64,000 nt of DNA, from assembly GCA_963814745.1 (NCBI GenBank), contig CAWFEA010000004.1, positions 744,001 through 808,000 of the forward strand, in the 5' to 3' direction. Both the position numbers and the translations under genes were made by a program. Of the stretch, positions 51,630 through 60,006 are shown piece by piece. Below the pieces are notes generated by a model. That model was not told the DNA's origin and ran no database searches. It was given only the letters and a program-made list of their open reading frames with translations. This DNA comes from CAWBRT01 sp963814745. Lineage in GTDB: Bacteria; Acidobacteriota; Terriglobia; Terriglobales; Acidobacteriaceae. The stretch's first letter is position 1. Each line of letters starts with the position of its first letter.

Positions 51630-52139
51630 CTAGCCGAGATCACGGGCGGCTCGCCTGCGCCGGCCCTGCCTGCCCTCGATTAGCAGATACGCCATGTAGA
51701 ACACGATCGCCAGGTTCAGCAGAAGCACCGCCCACTTCACGGCATCGGCGTGCCGGCACAACTCGTAAATCTCCAGCGGCAGGTAAGAGGCGCCGGAAAT
51801 CAGCGCGACCCACTCGGCCCAAACCCGCTGCCTCCAGAGGCCGTACGATTCGACAAAGCGCATCGCGGAGTACATTCCCGCGACCACGGCAACTTTTGTC
51901 AGGTCGGTGTCGCCCAGCTTCCCGGCAGCCCTGAGGAACACCTCGTACAGATGCCCGCGGTGCAGATGCAGCACCCCGAGCAGCTGCCGGGCGACGCTTT
52001 CAAAATCGAAGCCGCGGCGCGACAGGGAGACGAGACCGGCGCCCGCCGCCAGCACCAGCAGACCCTTGGTCAGCTCCAGAATCGCGACCGAGCGCAACAT
52101 CCTGCGCTGCACGTCGGTGAGTTGGTGGGTCTTGACCAT
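51630..52139 (-). CDS. DUF2127 membrane protein
   Basis: A 169-residue inner-membrane protein of the DUF2127 family. It has four hydrophobic helices: residues 16-38 (VAILELTKGLLVLAAGAGLV), 80-98, 106-128 (WVALISGASYLPLEIYEL) and 133-154 (VLLLNLAIVFYMAYLLIEG), with the family's R-x-VE-x-YGLWRQRVWAEW motif between the second and third. The C-terminus is basic. The function of the family is unknown. It lies convergent to the FNR-like gene and upstream hairpin element, and in the same direction as kdpE. Confidence 0.87.
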   Translation of the reverse strand: MVKTHQLTDVQRRMLRSVAILELTKGLLVLAAGAGLVSLSRRGFDFESVARQLLGVLHLHRGHLYEVFLRAAGKLGDTDLTKVAVVAGMYSAMRFVESYGLWRQRVWAEWVALISGASYLPLEIYELCRHADAVKWAVLLLNLAIVFYMAYLLIEGRQGRRRRAARDLG

Positions 52140-52266
52140 GAAGACAAGCCTGCCGTGTCGCGAGAAGTATATCCCGCGACTATCAATACGCGACTACTAA
52201 TAATATTGGAATGCACCTGGTCTCAAGCGCTCTCGCGCCATTCGCTCGGCCCAAAGCTGCCGCACT

Positions 52267-52971
52267 TCACTCGCCCGGGTCGAAGCGATATCCGACCCAG
52301 GGTTCGGTCAGGATGTAGCGCGGAGCGCCGTCTCCCGGTTCCAGTTTCTTGCGCAGATGACCGACAAAGACGCGCAGATATTCGGGCTGTTCGACGCTGT
52401 TTTCGCCCCAGATTGCGGAGAGCAGCACGCGATGGGTAATCACCTTGCCGGCATGGCGCACAAGGTACAGGAGCAGGTCGAATTCCTTAGGTGTAAGGTG
52501 CACTTCCCTATCCTCGACCTGCACGCTGCGAGTTTGGGGATCGATGCGGAAGTGTCCCAGTTCGATCGCATCCGAGGTCGGCTCCTGCCCCGCGGCGCCG
52601 CGCCGCAGCGCCGCCCGCACCCGGGCCAGCAGTTCATTCACGCTGAAAGGCTTGGTTACGTAATCGTCGGCGCCGGCATCGAGCGCGTCCACCTTGATCT
52701 TTTCTTCGCCCTTGACGGACAGCACGATGATGGGCAGCGGCGACTTTGCCCGCACGTGCCGGCAGAGCTCCAGGCCGTTCATGTGCGGCATGCGGAGATC
52801 GGTAATCAGCAGGTCCGGCGTCCACTCCTTCATGACTTGCAGCGCTTCGTCCCCGTCGCTGGCGATGCGGATCGCGTATCCCTGGCTGGACAGCGTGGTC
52901 TTGAGCACGCGCGTGATCTGCGGCTCGTCGTTGACCACCAGAATATTGCGCTTCTCCGCCATGGTTGCCAT
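52267..52971 (-). CDS. kdpE: Response regulator KdpE (OmpR type)
   Basis: A 234-residue two-component response regulator. The receiver domain has the phospho-acceptor Asp in DLLITDLRMPHMNG and the Lys in DDYVTKPFSVNELLARVRAA. The winged-helix output domain is complete (VHLTPKEFDLLLYLVRHAGK, RVLLSAIWG, VFVGHLRKKLEPGDGAPRYI, LTEPWVGYRF). The first of the two acidic residues that bind Mg is Asn (VVNDEPQI instead of VVDDEPQI). The gene follows the KdpD N-terminal gene by 6 bases. No kdpFABC potassium pump genes are in the window, so the target is not shown. Confidence 0.9.
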   Translation of the reverse strand: MATMAEKRNILVVNDEPQITRVLKTTLSSQGYAIRIASDGDEALQVMKEWTPDLLITDLRMPHMNGLELCRHVRAKSPLPIIVLSVKGEEKIKVDALDAGADDYVTKPFSVNELLARVRAALRRGAAGQEPTSDAIELGHFRIDPQTRSVQVEDREVHLTPKEFDLLLYLVRHAGKVITHRVLLSAIWGENSVEQPEYLRVFVGHLRKKLEPGDGAPRYILTEPWVGYRFDPGE

Positions 52972-52977
52972 CGGCTT

Positions 52978-54095
52978 CTATTTCACCTCTTGGGTAACGA
53001 TGTGAACGTCCACCGGCGGAGCGTCCCGCAGGAATTTGTGAATCGCGGAAAGATACAAGTACCTTCGCCAGCTCGTCTGTGCCGAGCGTCCAAACACAAC
53101 CTGGGTGATGTGCTTTTCCCGAACCAGCTTGGCCACTTCCTGCGCCACATGTCTTCCCTTGGCGCGAAGGATCTGTGCGCCCAGGTTTTCCGCGAAACGA
53201 AGGTTTTGAGCCAAAGTGCGCTGACGATCCAGGGTATCGTCGGCGCCGATATCGACGTAGATGACGGCAAGTTCGGCATCGATGCGGTTGGCCATGCGGG
53301 CAGCGCGGGCGATCAGATACTGTGCCGAGGGATTGGAGCTGATGCACACGGCGATCCGCTCGCGAACTTCCAGCGCCCGGCCCGTTCCTTCTCCAGGTAC
53401 GACTCGAGGCTTCGGTCCACGGCGCGGGCCACTTGCTGCAGGGCCAGCTCCCGCAGGGCATTCAGGTTACCCGGGCGGAAGAAATGCCCGAGCGCCCTCT
53501 CCGCACGTTCCAGCGGGTAGATGTCGCCCCGGCGCATGCGCGTTTGCAGCGCTTCGGGAGTTAAATCCTGCAGCACGATTTCGCTGACGCGCTGCATCAC
53601 CCAGTCCGGCACGGTCTCGCGGATTTGAATTCCCGTAATACTCTGGACCAGCGGCGCCACGCTTTCAATATGCTGCACGTTCATGGTCGAGAGCACGTCG
53701 ATGTTGGCGTCGAGCAATTCCACCACGTCTTCGTAGCGCTTTTGGTGCCTGCTTCCCTCGATGTTGGTATGCGCCAACTCGTCCACCAGCGCAACCTGCG
53801 GCCGGCGGGCGAGGATGGCGTCGATGTCCATCTCCTCGAACATCGTGCCTTTGTACTCTATCTGCCGCCGCGGCACCGCTTCGAGCTTGGTCGACAGCTC
53901 CGCAATCGCCTTTCGGCCGTGGGTCTCGACGTACCCGATGACAACTTCTTCACTCCGGCTGCGGCGGCGTATGCCCTCGCTCAACATGCTGTACGTCTTG
54001 CCCACCCCCGGCGCATAGCCCAGGAAGACTTTAAAGATTCCCTGTTTCTTTTGCGGGGCGGCCTCTTCCAGCCATTGCTCGGGCGTCTTACGCAT
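52978..54095 (-). pseudogene. kdpD: KdpD N-terminal sensor protein (KdpD plus Usp domains only), frameshifted
   Basis: The cytoplasmic sensor half of KdpD without the kinase. The KdpD domain has Walker A FLGYAPGVGKTYSML, GYVETHGRK and ALVDELAHTNIEGSRH. It reads cleanly for about 240 residues to SLESYLEKERAG. A one-base loss near 53389-53398 then breaks the frame, and the Usp domain continues in the next frame (ERIAVCISSNPSAQYLIARA, VVFGRSAQTSW, VDVHIVTQEV) to a stop at 52978. Corrected, it is about 372 residues. The kinase half is a separate gene on the other strand. Its ATG at 54095 shares two bases with the earliest ATG of that gene (54094). Confidence 0.83.
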
Positions 54096-55596
54096 GACTT
54101 GTATTATTCTCAATAGCCTGACACTTGTCGAATCGATTACAATCGCGCCCGTGGGAACTGCGGCGGGCCGTCGGATACTTCAGTTCGCAAGCGCCACGGC
54201 GATCGACTTGCTGATCGTCGCGGTTTACTTCAGACATCTGCACGTCAATCAAACGACGGTTGGCTTTACCTTTCTTTTAGCGATTTTGGCGGTCTCGGCT
54301 TCGTGGGGACTGAGCTGCGCGATCTACATGTCGCTCGTCGCCACCCTGGCCTACAATTTCTTTTTTCTTCCCCCGGTTCTCCACTTCACCATCGCCGATC
54401 CCCAGAACTGGGTCGCGCTCTTTACCTTTCTGGTCACCGCCGTGCTAGCCAGCCAGCTTTCGGAACGCGCCCGGCGCCGGACCTTGGAAGCCAATCAGCG
54501 CCGCGGCGAGGTCGAGCGCCTGTACGCTTTCAGCCAGCAGTTGCTGGTTACGGAAAATGTCCGGGAATTGCTCAACCTGATTCCCCGATACATAGTCGAA
54601 TCCTTCTCAGTCTCCGGCTCCGCGCTCTTTCTTGAAGGAAAACACGACGCCTACTATTCCGACCTGGCGGCCCAGTCCTCGTTGCCGGTGGAGCATCTCA
54701 AGGCGGTGGCCCTGCGCGGCGAGCCGGTCCTGGACCCGGCCCACTCTATCTGCTACACGCCCTTGCAGATGGGCGTGCGCTCCGTCGGAACCCTCGGCAT
54801 GAGCGGGAGCATTCCATCGAGGGAGACCCTGGAAGCGCTCGGTAGCCTGATCGCCACCGCCATCGAGCGCGCATCCACCATGGAGAAGCTGAGCAAAGCC
54901 GAAGCGGCACGCGAAAACGACCGCCTGCGTTCGGTGCTGCTGGATGCCGTGACTCACGAGTTCCGGACACCCCTGACAGCGATTAAGGCGTCGGCCGAGA
55001 CCTTGCTCTCCGCGGCGGATCTGGACCGGCCACAGCGCTTCGAATTGCTGCAGGTGATCAATGAGGAAAGCGATAGGCTGAATCGTCTGGTCGGCGAAGC
55101 GACGGAAGTGGCGCAATTGGATTCGCGCACGATCGAACTTCGGGTGCGGCCTTACCCCATCCGCGAGGCGGTGGATATGGCCATCGCAGCATCTAAACCG
55201 TCACTTTCGCGCCATCCGGTTGAGGTCACAATCCCCGACGGCCTGCCCGACGTGGCGATGGACCTGGACCGCATCGCCGAGGTTCTCCAACAGTTGCTCG
55301 ACAATGCCGGCAAGTACTCTCCGCCCGGAACGTCCATCCGCATCACCGCCGAGCGGCGCGGTTCCGAACTTGTCGTCAGCGTCGCCGACCATGGATCGGG
55401 AGTCAACGATATCGAACAAACCATGATTTTCGAAAAGTTTTATCGCGGGCGCAACCAGCGAGTCTCGATCCAGGGCACCGGAATGGGACTCGCCATCGCC
55501 AAAGCGATCGTTGAGTTGCACGGCGGCGCGGTCGGCGTCACCAGTCAGATTGGCCGCGGCTCGGTATTCCACTTCACCCTGCCTCTGCACGCATGA
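54094..55596 (+). CDS. Sensor histidine kinase with DUF4118 and GAF domains (KdpD C-terminal half)
   Basis: A 500-residue membrane histidine kinase equal in layout to the C-terminal half of KdpD. DUF4118 with four membrane helices lies at residues 25-128 (ILQFASATAIDLLIVAVYF, YNFFFLPPVLHFTI). A coiled linker and a GAF domain come next at about 150-260. HisKA has its His in VTHEFRTPLTAIKASAETL. HATPase has LLDNAGKYSPPGTS, VADHGSGV and GTGMGLAIAKAIVELHGG. The earliest ATG overlaps the kdpD-N ATG; a GTG at 54151, nearer the first helix, would leave room for two promoters. It probably works with KdpE and the separate KdpD-N/Usp protein. Confidence 0.9.
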   Translation: MTCIILNSLTLVESITIAPVGTAAGRRILQFASATAIDLLIVAVYFRHLHVNQTTVGFTFLLAILAVSASWGLSCAIYMSLVATLAYNFFFLPPVLHFTIADPQNWVALFTFLVTAVLASQLSERARRRTLEANQRRGEVERLYAFSQQLLVTENVRELLNLIPRYIVESFSVSGSALFLEGKHDAYYSDLAAQSSLPVEHLKAVALRGEPVLDPAHSICYTPLQMGVRSVGTLGMSGSIPSRETLEALGSLIATAIERASTMEKLSKAEAARENDRLRSVLLDAVTHEFRTPLTAIKASAETLLSAADLDRPQRFELLQVINEESDRLNRLVGEATEVAQLDSRTIELRVRPYPIREAVDMAIAASKPSLSRHPVEVTIPDGLPDVAMDLDRIAEVLQQLLDNAGKYSPPGTSIRITAERRGSELVVSVADHGSGVNDIEQTMIFEKFYRGRNQRVSIQGTGMGLAIAKAIVELHGGAVGVTSQIGRGSVFHFTLPLHA

Positions 55597-55759
55597 CGAG
55601 CCGCCCATTTTTGGAAGCGGCGGTTGAAAAACGCAATCGCTTCACTCGCTCTCTCCGGCAAAAGCCCCGCTTGCGCACAGCCGGGCGGTGAGCTGCATCA
55701 CAGCGGGGCGCCCCGGCGATGGCTAAATTATTTCTACATTCGCGCGGGGGAGGACTTTT

Positions 55760-56173
55760 GTGTCATTCAAGGTTGATGTTGAACTCGAAACCAAGCTTCT
55801 CGGTAAGGCACGGAACATCACCAAACAAGCCGGGGCATTACTCTTCAACCAAGGTGATGAGGTTACCGGCGTCTATATTCTCAACAAAGGCCGCGCGCGT
55901 TTGACGCTGCGCTCGCCCGACGGCAAAATCCATTTAGAAGAAATCGTGGGCCGCGGCGGTCTGCTCGGCTTGCCCGCCGCCATCAGCGGCAGCCCTTACA
56001 GCTTGAGTGCGGAGGTCCTGTCGGATGCGGAGCTCGCTTTTCTTACCCGTGAGGAGTTGGTTGGCCTGATGCAAAGCGACGTCTCGCTTTCGCTGAAACT
56101 GGTGGAGCTGCTGAGCCAAGAAGTGCGCGCCATGCGGGACGTCATCGCGGGACCGGCCAGCGCGATGAACTAA
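55760..56173 (+). CDS. Stand-alone cyclic-nucleotide-binding (Crp-like) domain protein
   Basis: A 137-residue protein that has only the sensor part of a Crp/Fnr regulator. AGALLFNQGDEVTGVYILNK, GRARLTL, PDGKIHLEEIVGRGGLLGLP, AAISGSPYSLSAEVLSDAEL form the cupin-like barrel, followed by the dimer helix (SLSLKLVELLSQEVRAMRDV), and then it ends before any helix-turn-helix. It starts with GTG 55760 behind GGGGGAGG. It may bind a nucleotide or only form heterodimers with a full-length Crp/Fnr protein. The frame has no damage, and the end after the dimer helix looks clean, so it is not obviously a broken gene. Confidence 0.82.
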   Translation: MSFKVDVELETKLLGKARNITKQAGALLFNQGDEVTGVYILNKGRARLTLRSPDGKIHLEEIVGRGGLLGLPAAISGSPYSLSAEVLSDAELAFLTREELVGLMQSDVSLSLKLVELLSQEVRAMRDVIAGPASAMN

Positions 56174-56270
56174 ACTGGTTTCACGCGCGGCAGGCTGCAG
56201 GAAGCAACCGGGCACACAGGGTCAGCGTCAAGTGCCGAAACCGCGTCTGAATTTCGCAGGAGTATGCGTG

Positions 56271-56801
56271 GTGGCTGAAGAGCGCTCTCGCCCCAACATG
56301 GACGAGTACCTGATGGGAATCGCCATCGCTGTCCGCCGTCGCGCCAATTGCGTGGGCAACCGGGTCGGCGCGGTGGTGGCCAAAGATGGGCGCATCATCT
56401 CCACCGGTTATAACGGCACCCCCCGCAACATGCCGAATTGCCTCGACGGCGGCTGCCTGCGCTGCGCCAACCGCGAATCGCATCCTCCCGGCACCAGCTA
56501 CGATCTTTGTATCTGTGTCCATGCCGAGCAGAATGCCCTGCTCGGCGCCGCCCGCTTCGGCATTGCGGTCGAAGGCGCGACCCTCTACACCACCATGCAG
56601 CCCTGCTTCAGTTGTATGAAGGAAATGCTTCAGGCCGGCATTCAGCGCGTCTTTTACCTGCACGAATGGAAGCATCCCGACGCCGCCTATCGCGCCGAGT
56701 ATGAAAAACTGCAGAGCCGTTTCCTGCAGGGAGTGCGCCGCCTTGAGATGGAAGACGGTGACGCGGACTGGGCCGTCTCCACCCGTCGAACCAAAACTTA
56801 A
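56271..56801 (+). CDS. dCMP deaminase (ComEB-like)
   Basis: A 176-residue zinc-dependent deoxycytidylate deaminase that gives dUMP for thymidylate synthesis. The substrate part has RRRANCVGNRVGAVVAKDGR and STGYNGTPRNMPNC. The zinc site is CVHAEQNALLGAARFG (His, catalytic Glu) and TMQPCFSCMKEMLQAGI (two Cys). Extra Cys-rich loop GGCLRCANRESHPPG is usual in dCMP deaminases. GTG 56271 lies 8 bases behind GGAG; the frame runs up to a GTG at 56232 with no ribosome site. It is convergent with the kinase-like gene that follows. Confidence 0.92.
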   Translation: MAEERSRPNMDEYLMGIAIAVRRRANCVGNRVGAVVAKDGRIISTGYNGTPRNMPNCLDGGCLRCANRESHPPGTSYDLCICVHAEQNALLGAARFGIAVEGATLYTTMQPCFSCMKEMLQAGIQRVFYLHEWKHPDAAYRAEYEKLQSRFLQGVRRLEMEDGDADWAVSTRRTKT

Positions 56802-56844
56802 CCGAGACCGGCCGAAGCCGGGGTTCCCGGCGACCCTCGGCCAA

Positions 56845-57651
56845 TCAGTCTCGTGTGGCCGACATAAGCTCGTCTAAATGCACGGCGGTTACACCGGGCG
56901 TTGCACCGGCCACGCGTTCGATGTCCTCGACCTCGCTGAGACGCACCTTTCCCATGACCGTGACCGCCCCTTCGAACGCCTGTACCTCGAGCTCCAGATC
57001 GGACGTCTTGGGATCGATCACCAAGTCGGCTTTGACACGACTGGCCAGCACCAGATCGTCCATGCGCTTCCGGCTTTCGTCCGTGAACTCGAAACAGGAC
57101 TCGCGCGCCAATCCTGAGATGACGTGGCAAGCCTCCTCAATCCCCATCTTTTCAAGATTGATCACAATATCGTAAAGGGAAGCATCGCCCCAGTTCACGC
57201 CGTACAGAAAATGAGACCACTTCTGGCGATCTTCGTCCGACTTCTGGAGATAAGCAATCGCCTCGTCCCTGCCGTACTTAAGCCGATCCTGCGCGATGCG
57301 GAGACGAAACTCAAGCGGCGCGATGATGCGGGTACGCAGCACGTTAGGACCGCCGCGCAACAGCAGGTGCCCCGCATTGCCATGGTAAATCGCGTTCCCG
57401 TTCTTGACCTCCTCGGTCAACGCGGCCTGAATCAGAGTCAGGTACACGTACCGCTTATGGCTGAAGCGCTCGAGGAATCCGGGTGGTTTTTGCAGAGCGT
57501 CTCTCAGAACATCCTGCGATACCCCGTGCGCGGCCGCTCTTTCGACGATCACTTCTCTATCCACACAGCGATATTCGAGCTTCCAAGCCAGACACTCCGC
57601 CAATAACTCGCCGCCGCTGAATGCACCGCGGGAAATGGTGATCACGCACAT
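56845..57651 (-). CDS. Cytidylate-kinase-like protein fused to a BON domain
   Basis: A 268-residue protein. The N-terminal 190 residues fit the cytidylate-kinase-like (AAA/P-loop) family: CVITISRGAFSGGELLAECL has the altered P-loop of that family (SRGxxSGG), with VDREVIVERAAAHGV, YHGNAGHLLLRG, RIIAPLEFRLRIAQDRL and LYDIVINLEKMGIEEA. The last 70 residues are a BON-like domain (LELEVQAFEGAVTVMGKVRL, VEDIERVAGATPGVTAVHL), which usually binds phospholipid or polymer. ATG 57651 follows AGGAGGAG by 5 bases. It is last in a minus-strand row with TIGR02186 and TauE/SafE genes. The substrate is unknown; nucleotide kinase activity is not certain. Confidence 0.83.
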   Translation of the reverse strand: MCVITISRGAFSGGELLAECLAWKLEYRCVDREVIVERAAAHGVSQDVLRDALQKPPGFLERFSHKRYVYLTLIQAALTEEVKNGNAIYHGNAGHLLLRGGPNVLRTRIIAPLEFRLRIAQDRLKYGRDEAIAYLQKSDEDRQKWSHFLYGVNWGDASLYDIVINLEKMGIEEACHVISGLARESCFEFTDESRKRMDDLVLASRVKADLVIDPKTSDLELEVQAFEGAVTVMGKVRLSEVEDIERVAGATPGVTAVHLDELMSATRD

Positions 57652-57759
57652 CGACACTCCTCCTGTATGAGCTTGAGTTCCCACCTTGCAGATGAAAGCG
57701 CAGCGTACCCCACGCCGCCGCTTAACTTGTTACGCCGGGCCCCGGCGTCGCCGGACGAC

Positions 57760-58758
57760 TCAAGGCCCCAAATCATTGCTGCGCGTCACCGTCGCGCCAG
57801 CCGCGGCAGACCGCGCCGGCCTTGGGATCGGAAAACCACCGTCCTGCGCCAGCGGCGGAACTCTGCCCCCAGCCGCCGCTGCCGTGGCGCGCTGCGCCGG
57901 CTGAGGCCGCGGCGCCGGGCGCGCCCCATGGGAAGCGTGCTTCCTGGTTCCTCCCAGGAGAATCGCCAGAGCGTCGATTCCGAATCCCGCAATGATCGCC
58001 AGGATAACCGCGAAGATGCCATACTCGTACGGGTGGCTTCTGGCGGAAGTGGCCATAAATGCCGGGAAGCCGATCTCAACCAATTTTAGAGTAGCCCCGC
58101 TTTGCCCGACGATTCGGCCATCGCGACAGGCATAAACTTCCACCTGGTACAAACCCGGTGTAGCCAGCTTGGGCCAGCCAATGTTCAGCGAATAATGCTC
58201 TTCGCCGGTTCCGGTTTCGGTCACCTGGACCCTGTCCGATAATCTGCGATAAGCGCCCTCGCTCTTCTTCAAATTTATGTAATGGTCGCCAAGCGCTTTC
58301 AGAGCTTCCGGGTCACGCACTCCGTGCTCGGTAAGAATCTGCATGCGGTCCCTGATGGAGAGTTCGTCGAGCGCGTAGTTTTCGATCGTCTGCCGGTCCA
58401 GAAACGTATGCACGTCCTCGGAGCTGAAACGCAAAAACAGCGACGGAGGCCCGGACACGTGCACCTTGTCAACATTGATCCAGATCGGGCCGACGCGGGC
58501 TTTTTTGTTGAAAACTTCGTCCTTCGTAACTCCCCTGATAACGATCATGACCTTGGAGTTGCTTGGCACGGTCCCGTCCATCCGCAGTCTCACGCCGTTG
58601 TAAAAAGCGCCCATCTCGATTGTTTGGGGTGAGAGTTTCAGGGTCACCGGCGGGGTCGCCTGGGCGGAAACATTCGGGCAAACCATGACCGCCCAAAGCA
58701 GCGCAAGTGCGGGCAGAACACGAGAGTTAATGGGGGCTCGCCGTGATTTCAACGCCAT
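57760..58758 (-). CDS. TIGR02186-family membrane protein
   Basis: A 332-residue exported protein anchored near the C-terminus. Residues 1-34 are a signal peptide (cleavage around VSAQA). The periplasmic part follows (LKLSPQTIEMGAFYNGVRLR, SKVMIVIRGVTKDEVFNKKA, PIWINVDKVHVSGPPSLF), matching the putative transmembrane protein family TIGR02186. One membrane helix lies near residue 255 (YGIFAVILAIIAGFGIDALA), then a basic, Pro/Ala-rich cytoplasmic tail. The family is often next to TauE/SafE permeases, as here, which suggests a shared transport or sulphur-oxyanion role. ATG 58758 overlaps the end of the upstream permease by 10 bases and has a GAGG site. Confidence 0.82.
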   Translation of the reverse strand: MALKSRRAPINSRVLPALALLWAVMVCPNVSAQATPPVTLKLSPQTIEMGAFYNGVRLRMDGTVPSNSKVMIVIRGVTKDEVFNKKARVGPIWINVDKVHVSGPPSLFLRFSSEDVHTFLDRQTIENYALDELSIRDRMQILTEHGVRDPEALKALGDHYINLKKSEGAYRRLSDRVQVTETGTGEEHYSLNIGWPKLATPGLYQVEVYACRDGRIVGQSGATLKLVEIGFPAFMATSARSHPYEYGIFAVILAIIAGFGIDALAILLGGTRKHASHGARPAPRPQPAQRATAAAAGGRVPPLAQDGGFPIPRPARSAAAGATVTRSNDLGP

Positions 58759-59786
58759 AAAGATGACCTCACGAAATCGCGAACGCAAACCAATACCGCG
58801 GTATGATCTACCCTCAGCATAGCACGTCCGCCCGCTTCGGAAAGCGGATTGGATGGCGGCAGGGAGATTCCAACCGCCATCTTCAGGCCGACGGCGAGTG
58901 CCAGAACTCCTAGCACAACCAGCAATTGCTCGCCCCGCATGTGGCGGCTGACGCGGGCGCCAATCTGGGCGCCGATGGTCGAGCCCGCCGCGATAAGCAA
59001 GGCCAATACCACGTCCACGCTGTGGTTACTGGCAGCCTGCATGAGCGTGACCCCCATGCAGGTGAACAGAATCTGGAACAGATCGGTTCCCACCGCCACG
59101 TGCGCCGGCATGCGCAGCAGGTAGACCATCGCCGGCACCATGATGAAACCTCCGCCAACGCCCATCAGCGCCGTCATGATTCCCACCAGCGAACAAAGAA
59201 AGAACGGCAGCAGCACCGAGTGGCGCACACCCGATCGCTTGAACTCCGTCTGCAAAGGCAGCCGCGCCAGGAAGTTGGTGAACCCATGCGATCCGGCCGC
59301 GCGCATTCTCGGCGCCATGACCCCGCGGCGCAACTTCTTAATGCTGTTGTAAACCATGAAGCTGCCGAGTGAGCCAAGAACCACGATGTACATTATGCTG
59401 ATCAGTAAGTCCGCATTTCCCCGCGCCCTTAGGATCTTCACCAACTGCACGCCCAGCGCCGAACCGGACAGACCCCCCAGAAGGCAACAGGCCCCCATCT
59501 TGAAGTCAACGTTGTTGAGCCGGAAATGAGCGGCCACTCCCGAAGCCGAAGTCGCTATGATTGCGTTGGTATCGGAAGCGGCGGCAACGACCGGAGGAAT
59601 GCCGATCATCATGAGAATGGGAGTCATCAGAAACCCGCCGCCTACCCCGAGGAGGCCCGACAAAAATCCGATCACCATGCCCACCGAGACCAGCAGCCCC
59701 ATGTTGATCGAAACCCCTGCTACCGGCAGGAGCAGCGGGAAAGTGAGCGTAAAGACAGCAACCACGACCAAACCAATCATTAGCAT
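58749..59786 (-). CDS. TauE/SafE family permease (TSUP), copy 1
   Basis: A 345-residue inner-membrane permease with about eight helices in two related halves. Each half shows the family glycine-rich motif: VIGFLSGLLGVGGGFLMTPI at residue 38 and MTALMGVGGGFIMVPAMVYL near residue 204. SDTNAIIATSASGVAAHFRL and GTDLFQILFTCMGVTLMQAA are further conserved parts. The family moves sulphite, sulphonates or other small organic anions. It is a close paralogue of the next gene and overlaps the TIGR02186 gene, so these are one operon. The substrate cannot be told. Confidence 0.92.
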   Translation of the reverse strand: MLMIGLVVVAVFTLTFPLLLPVAGVSINMGLLVSVGMVIGFLSGLLGVGGGFLMTPILMMIGIPPVVAAASDTNAIIATSASGVAAHFRLNNVDFKMGACCLLGGLSGSALGVQLVKILRARGNADLLISIMYIVVLGSLGSFMVYNSIKKLRRGVMAPRMRAAGSHGFTNFLARLPLQTEFKRSGVRHSVLLPFFLCSLVGIMTALMGVGGGFIMVPAMVYLLRMPAHVAVGTDLFQILFTCMGVTLMQAASNHSVDVVLALLIAAGSTIGAQIGARVSRHMRGEQLLVVLGVLALAVGLKMAVGISLPPSNPLSEAGGRAMLRVDHTAVLVCVRDFVRSSLWR

Positions 59787-60006
59787 GACCCCGATAATAA
59801 CTAACTGGTCAACGATGGCCCCATCTGACGCTGCACACCTCTTCTGAGCGCGTAGTCAGTGAAGGAAAAATCTCATACGTCACGGGATAAATATGTGGTC
59901 CCGGTCACACTGAGATTGTGAGGATAACAATTCTTCTGTTGCATTGCGCAACGTTTGTTGAAACAGCTGGGGTTACGGTCTGAATCCGGCTTCCCTCGTC
60001 ACAAGT

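Noticed and set aside
52357..53520. 387-codon plus-strand frame opposite kdpE and kdpD-N
   Set aside because: Both genes below it are certain from their motifs; the frame is composition-driven.
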